NCBI RefSeq assembly: GCF_002102395.1
Contig: NZ_LQPZ01000012.1
Location: 124,001 to 188,000 of the forward strand
Direction of reading: 5' to 3'
Length of the DNA stretch: 64,000 nt
Source: Mycolicibacillus trivialis
Lineage (GTDB): Bacteria; Actinomycetota; Actinomycetes; Mycobacteriales; Mycobacteriaceae
In this document: positions 26,019 to 37,114 of the stretch, piece by piece
Position numbering within the stretch: position 1 is the first letter of the stretch
How the letters are laid out: every line of letters starts with the position of its first letter
Position numbers and translations under genes: made by a program
Notes under the pieces: model-generated
Database searches by the model: none
What the model saw: only the letters and a program-made list of their open reading frames with translations
What the model was told of the DNA's origin: nothing

Positions 26019-27700
26019 CGCAGATCGTCCTCGTCGGCGCGGACCACCCACTGGGCGAATCGTTCCCCGTCGTTGCGCTGTTTGATGAAGGTGCGCACGA
26101 GCCGCTCGATGTAGTCACCGAGTTCACTGTCGGCCACCTTGTGTTGCCGCAGCTTGCGTCCGAAGCCGCTGTCGGCGCCGAGGCTGCCGCCGAGGTGGAC
26201 CTGGAAGCCGGGCACCGGGTTGCCCTCGCCGTCGTCGATCATCTGGCCCTTGAAGCCGATGTCGGCCACCTGGACCCGCGCGCAGGAGTTGGGGCAGCCG
26301 TTGATGTTGACCGTGATCGGCACGTCCAACAGCGCGTTGAGGTCCTCCAGGCGGGCTTCCAGCTCCGGAACCAGGCCTTGGGCGCGCACCCGGGTCTCGA
26401 CGAAGGACAGCTTGCAGAACTCCAGTCCGGTGCAGGCCATCAGGTTTCGTCGCCACGGCGACGGGTCGGCGGGCAACCCGAGCGCCTCGAGACCGGCGAG
26501 CAGACCGTCGAGTTGGTCGTCGGCCACGTCGAGGATGATCAGTTTCTGGTACGGGGTGAACCGGGCCCGGTCGGAGCCGGCACGCTCCATCAGCTCGGCC
26601 ACCCGGGTCAGGATGGTGCCCGAGACCCGCCCGGAGACCGGGGCGACGCCGACGGCGTTGAGCCCGTTCTTCAACCGCTGCACGCCGACGTGGTCGATCG
26701 GGGCGGCCGGCTGCGCGGGAGCCGGGCCGTCGATGAGCTTGCGGCCCAGGAACTCCGTTTCCAGCACGTCGCGGAATTTCTCCACGCCCCAGTCCTTGAC
26801 CAGGAACTTCAGCCGGGCTTTGGACCGCAGGCGCCGGTAGCCGTAGTCGCGGAACAACCGGGTGACGGCTTCCCACACGTCGGGCACCTCGTCGAGCGGC
26901 ACCCAGGCGCCCAGCCGCTGGGCCAGCATCGGGTTGGTGGACAGCCCGCCACCGACCCACAGGTCCAACCCCGGGCCGTGTTCGGGGTGGTCGACCCCGA
27001 TGAACGAGATGTCGTTGACCTCGTGGGCGACGTCCTGCAGGCCCGAGATCGCGGTCTTGTACTTACGCGGCAGGTTGGCGTACTCGGGGTTGTCGATGTA
27101 GCGGCGCACGATCTCGTCGAGGGCCGGCGACGGGTCGATGACCTCGTCGAGGGATTCGCCGGCCAGCGGCGAACCGAGCATGCCGCGAGGGCAGTCACCG
27201 CACGCCTCGGTGGTCTGCAGGCCGACAGCGGCCAGCCGCTCCCAGACCTCGGGGACGTCCTCGATCTCGATCCAGTGGTACTGCAGGTTCATCCGGTCGG
27301 AGATGTCGGCGGTGTCGCGGGCGAACTCGGTGGAGATCTCGCCGAGGGTCCGCACCGCTTGCGCGGACATCGCCTTCCCGTCGCAGCGGACCCGCATCAT
27401 GAAGTACGGAGCCTCCAGCAGGTCGGTGTTCTCGTCGCCGGTCCAGGTGCCGTCGTAGCCCTGGGCGCGCTGGGTGTACAGGCCCATCCAGCGGAACCGG
27501 CCGCGCAGGTCGGTCTTGTCGATGGAGTCGAATCCCTGCTTGGAGTAGGTGTCGAGGATCCGGGCGCGCACGTTCAGCGCGGGATCGTCGCGTTTGAGTT
27601 CCTCGTTGGGGTTGAGCGGGTCGAGGCTGCCCAGAGCCCACTGACCCTCGTCGCGGGTCTTTTTGGGGCGGGCCTTGCGGGGCGTTTCGGCGGTGGTCAT
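26015..27700 (-). CDS. sirA: Ferredoxin-dependent sulfite reductase SirA/NirA
   Basis: A 561-residue siroheme [4Fe-4S] reductase that converts sulfite to sulfide for cysteine synthesis (Rv2391). The cluster cysteines are in ACTGLEFCKLSF and NGCPNSCARVQVADIG. Two nitrite/sulfite reductase ferredoxin-like repeats lie around them. RFRWMGLYTQR and ACGDCPRGMLG contain the Tyr and Cys that are cross-linked beside the active site in the M. tuberculosis enzyme. The ATG at 27700 has AGGAG four bases upstream, inside a hairpin described separately. First structural gene of the sirA-cysH-che1 operon. Confidence 0.94.
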   Translation of the reverse strand: MTTAETPRKARPKKTRDEGQWALGSLDPLNPNEELKRDDPALNVRARILDTYSKQGFDSIDKTDLRGRFRWMGLYTQRAQGYDGTWTGDENTDLLEAPYFMMRVRCDGKAMSAQAVRTLGEISTEFARDTADISDRMNLQYHWIEIEDVPEVWERLAAVGLQTTEACGDCPRGMLGSPLAGESLDEVIDPSPALDEIVRRYIDNPEYANLPRKYKTAISGLQDVAHEVNDISFIGVDHPEHGPGLDLWVGGGLSTNPMLAQRLGAWVPLDEVPDVWEAVTRLFRDYGYRRLRSKARLKFLVKDWGVEKFRDVLETEFLGRKLIDGPAPAQPAAPIDHVGVQRLKNGLNAVGVAPVSGRVSGTILTRVAELMERAGSDRARFTPYQKLIILDVADDQLDGLLAGLEALGLPADPSPWRRNLMACTGLEFCKLSFVETRVRAQGLVPELEARLEDLNALLDVPITVNINGCPNSCARVQVADIGFKGQMIDDGEGNPVPGFQVHLGGSLGADSGFGRKLRQHKVADSELGDYIERLVRTFIKQRNDGERFAQWVVRADEDDLR

Positions 27701-27703
27701 GTT

Positions 27704-27722
27704 GCTCCTCGTGGACAGGAGC
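27704..27722 (-). promoter_or_regulatory. Hairpin that hides the sirA ribosome binding site
   Basis: Read on the minus strand, GCTCCT (27722-27717), a 7-base loop and AGGAGC (27709-27704) form a 6-bp stem. AGGAG of the right arm is the sirA Shine-Dalgarno sequence, ending four bases before the ATG. Folding would block sirA translation, which fits control by the upstream cysteine-rich ORF. Confidence 0.55.
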
Positions 27723-27806
27723 CGGCGTGGATCGCGCAGGTCAGCATGGCTTCCCGGTCGCGCAGATCCGGCGGCCAGCTGGGTATCAGTGGGCGGGTCT
27801 ACGACG

Positions 27807-27911
27807 TCAGGGCAGACAACAACAGCTGCAGACGCGTTTGAAGTCGACGTGACGGCGGGCCACCAGGGCTACATCGAACGAGGAGTGGGGCGCGACGGTC
27901 ACGTTCGCCAT
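27807..27911 (-). CDS. Cysteine-rich leader peptide of the sirA-cysH operon
   Basis: A 34-residue ORF ending FKRVCSCCCLP, with cysteines at 28, 30, 31 and 32, located 106 bases before sirA. It has no ribosome binding site. A GTG three codons further in (27902) lies 7 bases after CACAAT, a plausible -10 box, and may be the true leaderless start. Its cysteine run next to the stop, the sulfur operon behind it and the ribosome-site hairpin all fit a cysteine-responsive attenuator of the type shown in M. smegmatis. Confidence 0.7.
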   Translation of the reverse strand: MANVTVAPHSSFDVALVARRHVDFKRVCSCCCLP

Positions 27912-28099
27912 TGTGCCATGCGGGGGCGAAAACCTTCTAACCGGGCCGAAGTTCTGCTCACCGTGAGTAAAACTCCGCCGAGGCGGACGGCACACAAACC
28001 TGTCAACCCGCTGTCAATCCGATGGACGGGCCGTGTCGGCGCGACACCGGTGAAACGGCGGACCGAGCATGGGGGCACCCGACCAGGAGGTGAGCCCGA

Positions 28100-28618
28100 A
28101 TGACCGGACCTCCCGACCGAAGCCGTCGCCGGCTGGCGCGTCGCGGCACCCGGGTCGCCGCTCTGGTTACCGTCCTACTGCTGGGGTTGATCGGTCTCGG
28201 CGGCTGGTGGCTCGTCCAACGCCACCGGGTCCACGTCGCGGCCGCGGGCGCACAGGCTGCGGCGGAACGCTATGTGGAGACCCTGACCAACTTCGACACC
28301 GCCGCCGACCCGGCCGTCACCGGCCGGAGGACGGCGACACTGCTGGACGGCGCCGCCGACCCGTTCCGGCGGATGGTCGCCAGGTCCGGTGACCAACTGC
28401 GCACCTTCCAGCGTGACCACCGGGTGTCCGCGCAGGGCAGGATCGTGGACTCCGCGGTCGAGGACGCCAGCACCACCGGCGCCGTCGTCGACCTCACCGT
28501 CGAGGAGACGGTGCGCAACCGCGACCTCGCCGAGCCCGACGTCGATGACACCGAACTGCGCCTGACCATGACCCGGGTCGACGGTCGGTGGCTGGTCAGC
28601 CGCATGGAGCTGGCGTGA
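28100..28618 (+). CDS. Mce-associated-type membrane protein
   Basis: A 172-residue protein resembling Rv2390c. Residues 1-18 are basic, followed by one membrane helix (VAALVTVLLLGLIGLGGWWLV). The exported part is a cystatin-like domain with LRTFQRDHRVSAQGRIVDSAVED and a final TRVDGRWLVSRMEL strand. This layout is shared with Mce-associated (Mas) proteins that support Mce lipid importers. No mce operon is nearby, so its partner is unknown. AGGAGG lies nine bases before the ATG. The stop overlaps the rpfD start by four bases. Confidence 0.75.
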   Translation: MTGPPDRSRRRLARRGTRVAALVTVLLLGLIGLGGWWLVQRHRVHVAAAGAQAAAERYVETLTNFDTAADPAVTGRRTATLLDGAADPFRRMVARSGDQLRTFQRDHRVSAQGRIVDSAVEDASTTGAVVDLTVEETVRNRDLAEPDVDDTELRLTMTRVDGRWLVSRMELA

Positions 28619-29001
28619 GGCGGGCGGCAGCGGTGGCAGCCGGCCTCGTCGCCTGTCTGGGTTTCGGCGGCCTCGCGGCATCTGAGCCCGCCGTGAACTG
28701 GAATGCACTGGCCCAGTGCGAATCCGACGGGGACTGGTCGGCCGATACCGGCAACGGCTTCTACGGCGGGCTCCAGATCAGTGAGTCGACCTGGCGTGCC
28801 AACGGCGGGCAGGGCACACCGGCCCAGGCCAGCCCGGCCGCCCAGATCGCGGTGGCCCGCCGCATCCTGGCCCGCCAGGGCACCAGCGCCTGGCCGACCT
28901 GCAGCTCGCACGGCCGGGCGCGCAGCCGGGCCCCGGTGGGATCGACCACCCATTTCCTGATGTATCTGGCCGATCAGGCCGCTGCGGCACTCGACGGCTG
29001 A
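28615..29001 (+). CDS. rpfD: Resuscitation-promoting factor RpfD
   Basis: A secreted 128-residue lysozyme-like muralytic enzyme that wakes dormant cells. An N-terminal signal peptide (AAAVAAGLVACLGFGGLAAS) precedes the Rpf domain, VNWNALAQCESDGDWSADTG to WPTCSSHG. The glutamate in CESDGDW is the catalytic residue and the two cysteines of the domain form the usual disulfide. It has only a short tail after the domain. Its place after the Rv2390c-like gene and before hemW matches Rv2389c. The GTG start at 28615 overlaps the upstream stop. Confidence 0.88.
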   Translation: MRRAAAVAAGLVACLGFGGLAASEPAVNWNALAQCESDGDWSADTGNGFYGGLQISESTWRANGGQGTPAQASPAAQIAVARRILARQGTSAWPTCSSHGRARSRAPVGSTTHFLMYLADQAAAALDG

Positions 29002-29035
29002 CCGACTGCGGAGCCGCGTGGGAGGATCGAGTGCC

Positions 29036-30208
29036 ATGACGGTTCGCCCCGAGCTCCGCGACCTGCCGCAGTTACGGCTGCGGCCCGGCGCCCCGGTCGG
29101 GCTGTACCTGCACGTGCCGTTCTGCCTGACCCGCTGCGGCTACTGCGACTTCAACACCTACACGCCGGCCGAACTCGGCGGGGTCAACCCGGACGCCTGG
29201 CTGGCCGCGTTGAGCGCCGAACTGCAGCGGGCCGGCGCCCTGCTGGACCACCCGGAAGTGGCCACCGTCTTCGTCGGCGGAGGAACGCCGTCGCTGCTCG
29301 GCGGCGACCGGATGACGGTCATGCTCGACGCGGTGCGGACCGCGTTTCCGCTGGCCGGGGACGCGGAGGTGACCACAGAAGCCAACCCCGAATCGACGTC
29401 CCCGGAGTTCTTCGCAACCCTGCGCACGGCCGGATACACCCGGATCTCGCTGGGCATGCAGTCGGTGGCGCCGCGGGTGCTGGCGGTGCTCGACCGGGTG
29501 CACTCGCCGGGGCGGGCCGCGGCGGCCGCCGGTGAGGCCCGGGCGGCCGGGTTCGATCACGTCAGCCTGGACCTGATCTACGGCACGCCGGGAGAGACCG
29601 ACGAGGATCTGCTCGCGTCGGTCGAGACCGCGATCGCGGCCGAGGTCGACCACGTCTCGGCCTATGGGCTGATCGTCGAGGAGGGCACCGCGCTGGCCCG
29701 CCGGATCCGCCGCGGCGAGCTTCCCGCACCCGACGACGATGTGCTGGCCGCGCGCTACGAACTGGTCGACGCGCGGCTCACCGACGCCGGATTCCATTGG
29801 TACGAGGTGTCGAACTGGGCCCGGCCCGGCGGCGAGTGCCGGCATAACCTGGGCTACTGGGACGGCGGGCAGTGGTGGGGCGCCGGGCCCGGCGCGCACG
29901 GTTTCGTCGGCGACGTGCGCTGGTGGAACGTCAAACACCCCAACGCTTACGCCCACGCCCTCGACGGGGGCCGACTGCCGGTCGCCGGTTTCGAGACCCT
30001 CACCGACGAGACCAGGCACACCGAAGAGGTGATGTTGGCGCTGCGGCTACGCCGCGGCCTGGCCCTCGATCGCCTCGACGCCGCCGAGCGGGCCCGCGCC
30101 GACACCGCGGTGGCGGCAGGTCTGGCGGTCGTCGAGGACCGACGTCTGGTGCTCACCGCGCGGGGCCGGCTGCTGGCCGACGGGGTGGTCCGCGACCTGC
30201 TCGGTTAG
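29036..30208 (+). CDS. hemW: Heme chaperone HemW (radical SAM)
   Basis: A 390-residue radical SAM protein of the HemN/HemW family (Rv2388c). The [4Fe-4S] motif is CLTRCGYCDF, preceded by GLYLHVPF. VFVGGGTPSLL and EANPESTSPEF follow the SAM-binding strands, and a HemN C-terminal domain closes the chain (RHTEEVMLALRLRRGLALD). It has the HemW type of cysteine motif (CxxxCxxC only), so heme delivery is more likely than coproporphyrinogen oxidation. The ATG at 29036 is chosen; GGGAGG lies 10 bases upstream. Confidence 0.88.
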   Translation: MTVRPELRDLPQLRLRPGAPVGLYLHVPFCLTRCGYCDFNTYTPAELGGVNPDAWLAALSAELQRAGALLDHPEVATVFVGGGTPSLLGGDRMTVMLDAVRTAFPLAGDAEVTTEANPESTSPEFFATLRTAGYTRISLGMQSVAPRVLAVLDRVHSPGRAAAAAGEARAAGFDHVSLDLIYGTPGETDEDLLASVETAIAAEVDHVSAYGLIVEEGTALARRIRRGELPAPDDDVLAARYELVDARLTDAGFHWYEVSNWARPGGECRHNLGYWDGGQWWGAGPGAHGFVGDVRWWNVKHPNAYAHALDGGRLPVAGFETLTDETRHTEEVMLALRLRRGLALDRLDAAERARADTAVAAGLAVVEDRRLVLTARGRLLADGVVRDLLG

Positions 30209-30245
30209 CTGTCCGCGTTCGGCGGGGCGGCGCGAAGCTCCGCAG

Positions 30246-30259
30246 GTGAGATTATTCAC
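30246..30259. promoter_or_regulatory. CRP-like operator upstream of the Rieske/hemerythrin operon
   Basis: GTGA, six bases and TCAC form the core of the CRP/FNR consensus used by mycobacterial CRP. It sits in an AT-rich stretch (30240-30335) 96 bases before the Rieske gene. A further imperfect palindrome, AATTCGC-TATC-GCGGAATT, lies at 30268-30286. These are the only elements I see between hemW and the Rieske gene. Confidence 0.4.
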
Positions 30260-30354
30260 GATGTTTTAATTCGCTATCGCGGAATTACGACGTTATTGTT
30301 ACCGCAAATACGGATAAATAAGTTGATTTACTCCTGAGGTGCGCCTCGGGGCGG

Positions 30355-31383
30355 ATGGCGGAGGGTCGGTGCCGGATGGGTGAGTCGTCGCGACGGATCG
30401 AGGACGGGTTTCACCGGGCCGGCAACCGGGTGTTGCTGTTCCTGGGGCGCCAGCACCGGTTGGACCGGCCGAGTTACCGCCTGGAGAACACGTTGAGCTT
30501 CGTGTTCAACGCCTTCGGTGCGCGGCGTGATCGGGTCGCCAACATCCTGAACGGCGTGTGGCTGGGGCACCCGGTCCATCCACCGCTGGCATCGCTGACC
30601 AGCGGCGCGATCGGCACGACCGTGGCGCTCGACACGCTGAGCCTGTTGCCGGGCCGCCCGAGGAGCGAACTCCTGGACGCCTCCCGGTTCGCGAGGCGCT
30701 CGCTCGGCGTCGGGATCGTCGCGAACTTGGCTTCGGCGGTCACCGGCGTCGCCGATTGGCAACACACCCATGAGCAGGACCGCCGGATCGGGCTCGTGCA
30801 CGGCGTGCTGAATCTCCTGGCGACCGGGCTCTACCTCCAGTCGTGGCGCGACCGGCGCGGTGGGCGTCACCTACGGGGCATCGCGGCCAGCGCGATCGGA
30901 TACGGAATCACCACCGGCAGCGGATTTCTGGGTGGCGCCCTGGTGTTCGGTTCGGGAATCGGGCTGGATCAGTCCGGCGCCCGGCTGCGGCTGACGGAGT
31001 GGACGCCGGTCGCGGCGATGGCGAATCTGGCCGACGGTGCCCCGACCCGGGTCGAGGTCGACGGTGTGGGGCTGGTGCTGTGCCGCAACGGCGAGTCCGT
31101 CTCCGCGCTGGGCGGCTACTGCCCACATCTTGCGGCGCCGATGGGCGACGGTTGGCTCGATCGCGGCCGGCTCGTCTGCCCCTGGCACGGATCACAGTTC
31201 GACACCGCTACCGGCGAGGTCGTTCGGGGGCCGGCGGCGGCGCCATTGCCGTGCTACCAGGCCCGAGTGCGCAACGGAACCGTCGAATTACGCGACGGCG
31301 CCCCCCATCCGGTCGGCTCCGGCCGGAACCGGGAGGTTCACCCCGCACCGATTCGCCACATCCCCGAGGAGGCGACACGATGA
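30355..31383 (+). CDS. DUF2231-type membrane protein fused to a Rieske iron-sulfur domain
   Basis: A 342-residue protein. Residues about 60-200 form a four-helix membrane domain of the DUF2231 type (NGVWLGHPVHPPLASLTSGAIG with its paired histidines). The C-terminal domain is a Rieske [2Fe-2S] ferredoxin: CPHLAAPMG and CPWHGSQFD give the Cys-His ligand pairs. The combination suggests a membrane electron-transfer protein; the partner is unknown. ATG 30355 is taken, with ATG 30376 possible. It is translationally coupled (ATGA) to a hemerythrin gene, linking redox and oxygen or NO chemistry. Confidence 0.78.
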   Translation: MAEGRCRMGESSRRIEDGFHRAGNRVLLFLGRQHRLDRPSYRLENTLSFVFNAFGARRDRVANILNGVWLGHPVHPPLASLTSGAIGTTVALDTLSLLPGRPRSELLDASRFARRSLGVGIVANLASAVTGVADWQHTHEQDRRIGLVHGVLNLLATGLYLQSWRDRRGGRHLRGIAASAIGYGITTGSGFLGGALVFGSGIGLDQSGARLRLTEWTPVAAMANLADGAPTRVEVDGVGLVLCRNGESVSALGGYCPHLAAPMGDGWLDRGRLVCPWHGSQFDTATGEVVRGPAAAPLPCYQARVRNGTVELRDGAPHPVGSGRNREVHPAPIRHIPEEATR

Positions 31384-31880
31384 CCACCGGAGTGACCAAC
31401 GCCTATGACGTCCTGCGCGACCACCACAACGTGTTGCGCGACCTGGGAAACAGGTTCAAAGAGTTGCCGGCCGGCTCGGCGGCCCGGCAGCGGGTCCTCG
31501 ACGAACTCCTGGTGGAGTTCGACATTCACATGCGCATCGAGGACGACCTCTACTACCCGGCGATGGCTGCTGCCAGTCGACTCATCGCGATCGCGCACGC
31601 CGAACACCGGCAGATCTACGACGCGCTGGCCGTTGCGCTTCGCACACCGGCGACCGCACCGCAGTACGAGGCCGAGTGGGAGTTCTTCCTCACCGTCCTG
31701 GAGGCGCACGCCGACGAAGAGGAACGCGACCTGATCCCGCCGCCGGCGCCGGTGAAACTGACCGAGGCGCAGTTGGAGGATCTCGGTGCGGCGATGAGTG
31801 CTCGCATGGCAAAGCTGCGTAACTCCACCTGGGAGCGTCTGCGCGTCCGGGCTCGCGCGGCCCTGCTGCGGGTCTTGTGA
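31380..31880 (+). CDS. Hemerythrin HHE-domain protein
   Basis: A 166-residue protein with the diiron hemerythrin helices: DHHNVLRDL, FDIHMRIEDDLYYP, AIAHAEHRQIYD and EAHADEEERDLIPP supply the His and Glu/Asp ligands. Mycobacterial hemerythrin-like proteins bind O2 or NO and influence oxidative and nitrosative stress survival. The ATG at 31380 overlaps the Rieske gene stop and has GAGGAGG upstream. A basic tail (STWERLRVRARAALLRVL) could contact membrane or nucleic acid. The pair is likely one functional unit. Confidence 0.85.
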   Translation: MTTGVTNAYDVLRDHHNVLRDLGNRFKELPAGSAARQRVLDELLVEFDIHMRIEDDLYYPAMAAASRLIAIAHAEHRQIYDALAVALRTPATAPQYEAEWEFFLTVLEAHADEEERDLIPPPAPVKLTEAQLEDLGAAMSARMAKLRNSTWERLRVRARAALLRVL

Positions 31881-31907
31881 ACCCAGCCGACGTACAGCGC
31901 GGTGTCC

Positions 31908-31913
31908 TACAGT
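31908..31913 (+). promoter_or_regulatory. -10 element (TACAGT) for the leaderless enoyl-CoA hydratase gene
   Basis: TACAGT fits TANNNT and ends six bases before the GTG at 31920. It lies inside the longer reading that begins at GTG 31902, which argues for the shorter start. Confidence 0.4.
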
Positions 31914-31919
31914 GGCCGG

Positions 31920-32732
31920 GTGGGATTCTCCGGCTACCGGCAGTTGACGTTCGACCGGCGCGACAACGGCGTCCTGCTGATCACCATGAACCGGCCGGAG
32001 AAGTACAACGCCGCCGACGAGGAACTGCACAGCGAACTCGCCCGGGTCTGGACCGACGTCGCCAACGACGCCGCCACCCGGGTCGCGGTGATCACCGGTG
32101 CCGGTAAGGCGTTCTCGGCCGGCGGGGATCTGGCCATGGTCGAGCGGATGGCCGGCGACTACGAGCGGGTCTCCCACATGCTCACCGAGATGGGTGAGCT
32201 CGTCTACAACATGATCAACTGCGACAAGCCCATCGTCTCGGCGATCAACGGGGTCGCGGTCGGTGCGGGCACCGTGGTGGCCCTGCTGGCCGATATCGCG
32301 ATCGCCGCGGAGGATGCCAAGATCGGCGACGGCCACGTCAAACTCGGGGTGGCCGCCGGCGACCACGCCGCGATCATCTGGCCGCTGCTGGCCGGCATGG
32401 CCAAGGCCCGCTACCACCTGCTCACCGGGGAGATGATCACCGGTGCGGAGGCCGAACGGGCCGGCATGGTGGCCAAGGCGCTGCCCCGCGACGAGGTCCT
32501 CGACGAGGCGTTGCGCATCGCCGACGCCCTCGGCTCCGGCGCGCAGCAGGCGATCCGGTTGACCAAGCGCGCCCTCAACGGCTGGCTGCGCACCGCCGGA
32601 CCGATCTTCGAACAGTCCGCCGCCTACGAGATGCTGACCTTTCTGGGGCCCGACGTGGTCGAGGGGTACACCGCCCTGCGGGAAAAGCGTCCCCCGCGCT
32701 TCCCGTCGGCCGGCCCGACCGGCGGCATGTAA
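31920..32732 (+). CDS. Enoyl-CoA hydratase/isomerase family protein
   Basis: A 270-residue crotonase-fold protein. The CoA-binding and oxyanion-hole segments are [21 protein letters not shown] and [23 protein letters not shown]. The second catalytic-region segment is [17 protein letters not shown], in which the usual acidic residue of hydratases is replaced by a GDH sequence, so the reaction (hydratase, isomerase or other) is uncertain. The start is GTG 31920 from promoter geometry, with GTG 31902 the alternative. It is a single gene between the hemerythrin and the MTB12-family gene. Confidence 0.83.
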   Translation: MGFSGYRQLTFDRRDNGVLLITMNRPEKYNAADEELHSELARVWTDVANDAATRVAVITGAGKAFSAGGDLAMVERMAGDYERVSHMLTEMGELVYNMINCDKPIVSAINGVAVGAGTVVALLADIAIAAEDAKIGDGHVKLGVAAGDHAAIIWPLLAGMAKARYHLLTGEMITGAEAERAGMVAKALPRDEVLDEALRIADALGSGAQQAIRLTKRALNGWLRTAGPIFEQSAAYEMLTFLGPDVVEGYTALREKRPPRFPSAGPTGGM

Positions 32733-32808
32733 CACCGCCGGGCGCTCCGGCGACATCAGCAGTGTCGGCGCGGACATCCTCGCCGGTACATCAGCGAAAG
32801 GACCCAAC

Positions 32809-33303
32809 GTGACCGTGAAATCGCTCGCCACCGGTGCTGCCGCCGTCGCTGCGCTCGGAGCCGCCGCCCTGGGTGTGACCGGTGTGATCGGTACCGCCCC
32901 CGCCCCGCAGGTTCAGCTCACCACCCTCGGCGCACCGTTGCCGTTGGAGCCCGCCGAGGCGCTGCCGACGGCCGATCAGCTCACCGGCGTGCTGACCAGC
33001 CTGGCCGACCCGGCGGTGCCGTTCGCCAGCAAGGGCAACCTGATCGAGGGCGGTATCGGCGGTGTCGAGGGCACGGTGGCCGACCGCAAGCTGCAGAAGG
33101 CCGCCCGTAAGGGGCAGCTGCCGCTCTCGTTCAGCGTCGACAACATCGCCCCGGCCGGGCCCGGGACCGCTGCCGCGGACGTGACCGTCTCCGGACCGAA
33201 GATGGCCGCCCGCACGATGAACCTCACCTTCGTTAACCAGGGCGGCTGGGAGCTTTCCCGCTCCTCGGCCACCCAGCTGATCCAGGCCGCCTCGGCGCTC
33301 TGA
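32809..33303 (+). CDS. MTB12 (CFP-2) family secreted protein, first copy
   Basis: A 164-residue exported protein. An N-terminal signal sequence ([23 protein letters not shown]) is followed by a mature domain with [46 protein letters not shown] and [13 protein letters not shown]. These blocks define the low-molecular-weight antigen MTB12 family (Rv2376c), abundant culture-filtrate proteins of unknown function. GAAAGGA lies before the GTG at 32809. A second family member lies at the other end of the mycobactin cluster, where Rv2376c sits in M. tuberculosis. It has no iron box of its own. Confidence 0.82.
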   Translation: MTVKSLATGAAAVAALGAAALGVTGVIGTAPAPQVQLTTLGAPLPLEPAEALPTADQLTGVLTSLADPAVPFASKGNLIEGGIGGVEGTVADRKLQKAARKGQLPLSFSVDNIAPAGPGTAAADVTVSGPKMAARTMNLTFVNQGGWELSRSSATQLIQAASAL

Positions 33304-33336
33304 CGCACCGGGCGGGGCCCGGAAACCCGGCCGAAG

Positions 33337-35612
<2,276 letters not shown>

Positions 35613-35613
<1 letters not shown>

Positions 35614-37112
35614 CAGGCGGTCGCGACGACCGCGTCCCGCTGCGGGATCGCGTGGTAGTCGGCCAACCGGAAACTGCGCATCTGTCGAAGATACTGGGTG
35701 GCGAAACCCGGATACATCGCGGCATTGTAGCCGTCCTCGGTCAGATACCAGCTACGGCACCCGGTCATCCACGTGGTCCTGGTCAACCGGCGCTGCAGGC
35801 GCGCGTTGTGCCGCTGTTGGACCTCCGCACGGACGTCGAGGTAACGCAGATCCTTACGCAGGATCGTGGTGATGGCCCGCGTCGCGTAGTCCAGTTGGCC
35901 TTCGACGTAGACCAGCAGCGAATTGTGGCCGGGCCCGGAGTTCGGCCCGGTCATGAAGAACAGGTTGGGGTAGCCGTGCGCCTGGATGCTCTTGTAAGCC
36001 TGACCCGCATGCGCCCACTCCTCGGCCAGCGACCGCCCGTCGAGCCCGGTCACCGGGAACGGCGGCCCGGTCAGCTGGACCTGGTAGCCGGTGGCGAACA
36101 CGATCGCGTCGAGGTGGTGCTCCACCCCGTCGCTGGTGCGGATCCCGGCGGGGCTGAGGGTCGCGATCGGCCAGTCGATGAGTTTGCAGTTGTCGCGCTG
36201 CAGCGCCGGGTAGTAGTCGCTGGACAGCAGCATCCGCTTGCATCCCGGTGTGAACGACGGGGTGAGCTGCCGCCGCAGCCAGGGGTCCTTGACGGTCAGC
36301 CGCAGGTGGGTGCGGCCCAGCTGGGCCACCAGCCCACTCAGTGGGGTGTCCCACACCAGGGCGGTCGCGCTGGCCTCGTGCCCCCAGAACAGCGCCTGGC
36401 GGGCGATTTGTTGGGCGCCCGGCACGGTGGCGAACAGTTTCTGCACCGGGGGCGGCATCGGCACATCCAGGCGCGGCAGCACCCAGCCGGGGGTGCGCTG
36501 GAAGACCTTGACGAACTCCGCCTTCTTGACCAGCTCCGGAATGATCTGCACCGCACTGGCTCCGGTGCCGATCACCGCGACCCGCTTGCCGGTGAAATCG
36601 TAGGCGGAATCCCATCGGGCGCTGTGGATCTTGTGGCCTTCGTAGCGGTCCAGACCACGGATTGCGGGAAAGTCCGCGTTGGACAGCGGCCCGGAGGCCA
36701 GCACGACGGTGCGGGCGCGGACCCGCCTGCGCCCCGACGGCGTCGTGACGGCGGCGGTCCAGACCCCGGCGGCCGCATCGAAGGACAGGCCGGTCACTTC
36801 GTGGCCGAAGTGGATCTGGCGGGTCACGTCGAAACGGTCGGCCATCGCCTCGATGTGGGCGCAGATCTCCTCGGCGGGGGAGTAGGCCCGCGACCAGCGC
36901 GGGTTGGGAACGAAGGAGAACGAGTACAGCAGTGACGGGATGTCGCAGGCGGCGCCGGGATAGCGGGTGTCGCGCCAGGTGCCGCCGACCCGGTCGCTGC
37001 GCTCGAGGATCGTGACGTCGTGGACACCGGCCTCGGCGAGTTTGATGGCCGCGCCGATGCCGCTGAACCCGGCCCCGACGATCAGTGTCTCGTGGACGTG
37101 CGCGCGGGCCAC
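35613..37112 (-). CDS. Flavin-containing (Baeyer-Villiger type) monooxygenase
   Basis: A 499-residue two-dinucleotide flavoprotein. TLIVGAGFSGIGAAIKLAEAG binds FAD and VAVIGTGASAVQIIPEL binds NADPH. YEGHKIHSARWD corresponds to the Baeyer-Villiger fingerprint FxGxxxHxxxW with Tyr in place of Phe. DVTILERSDRVGGTWRDTRYPGAACDIPSLLYSF is typical of mycobacterial EthA/MymA-like enzymes. The substrate is unknown. It starts 2 bases after the ferritin-like gene and abuts the MerR gene, so it is co-transcribed with both. Confidence 0.85.
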
Positions 37113-37114
37113 GA

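Noticed and set aside
27989-28017. Two minus-strand TTGACA hexamers (28001-28006 and 28012-28017) as the sirA promoter -35.
   Set aside because: No acceptable -10 element at 16-19 bases from either; left unassigned.
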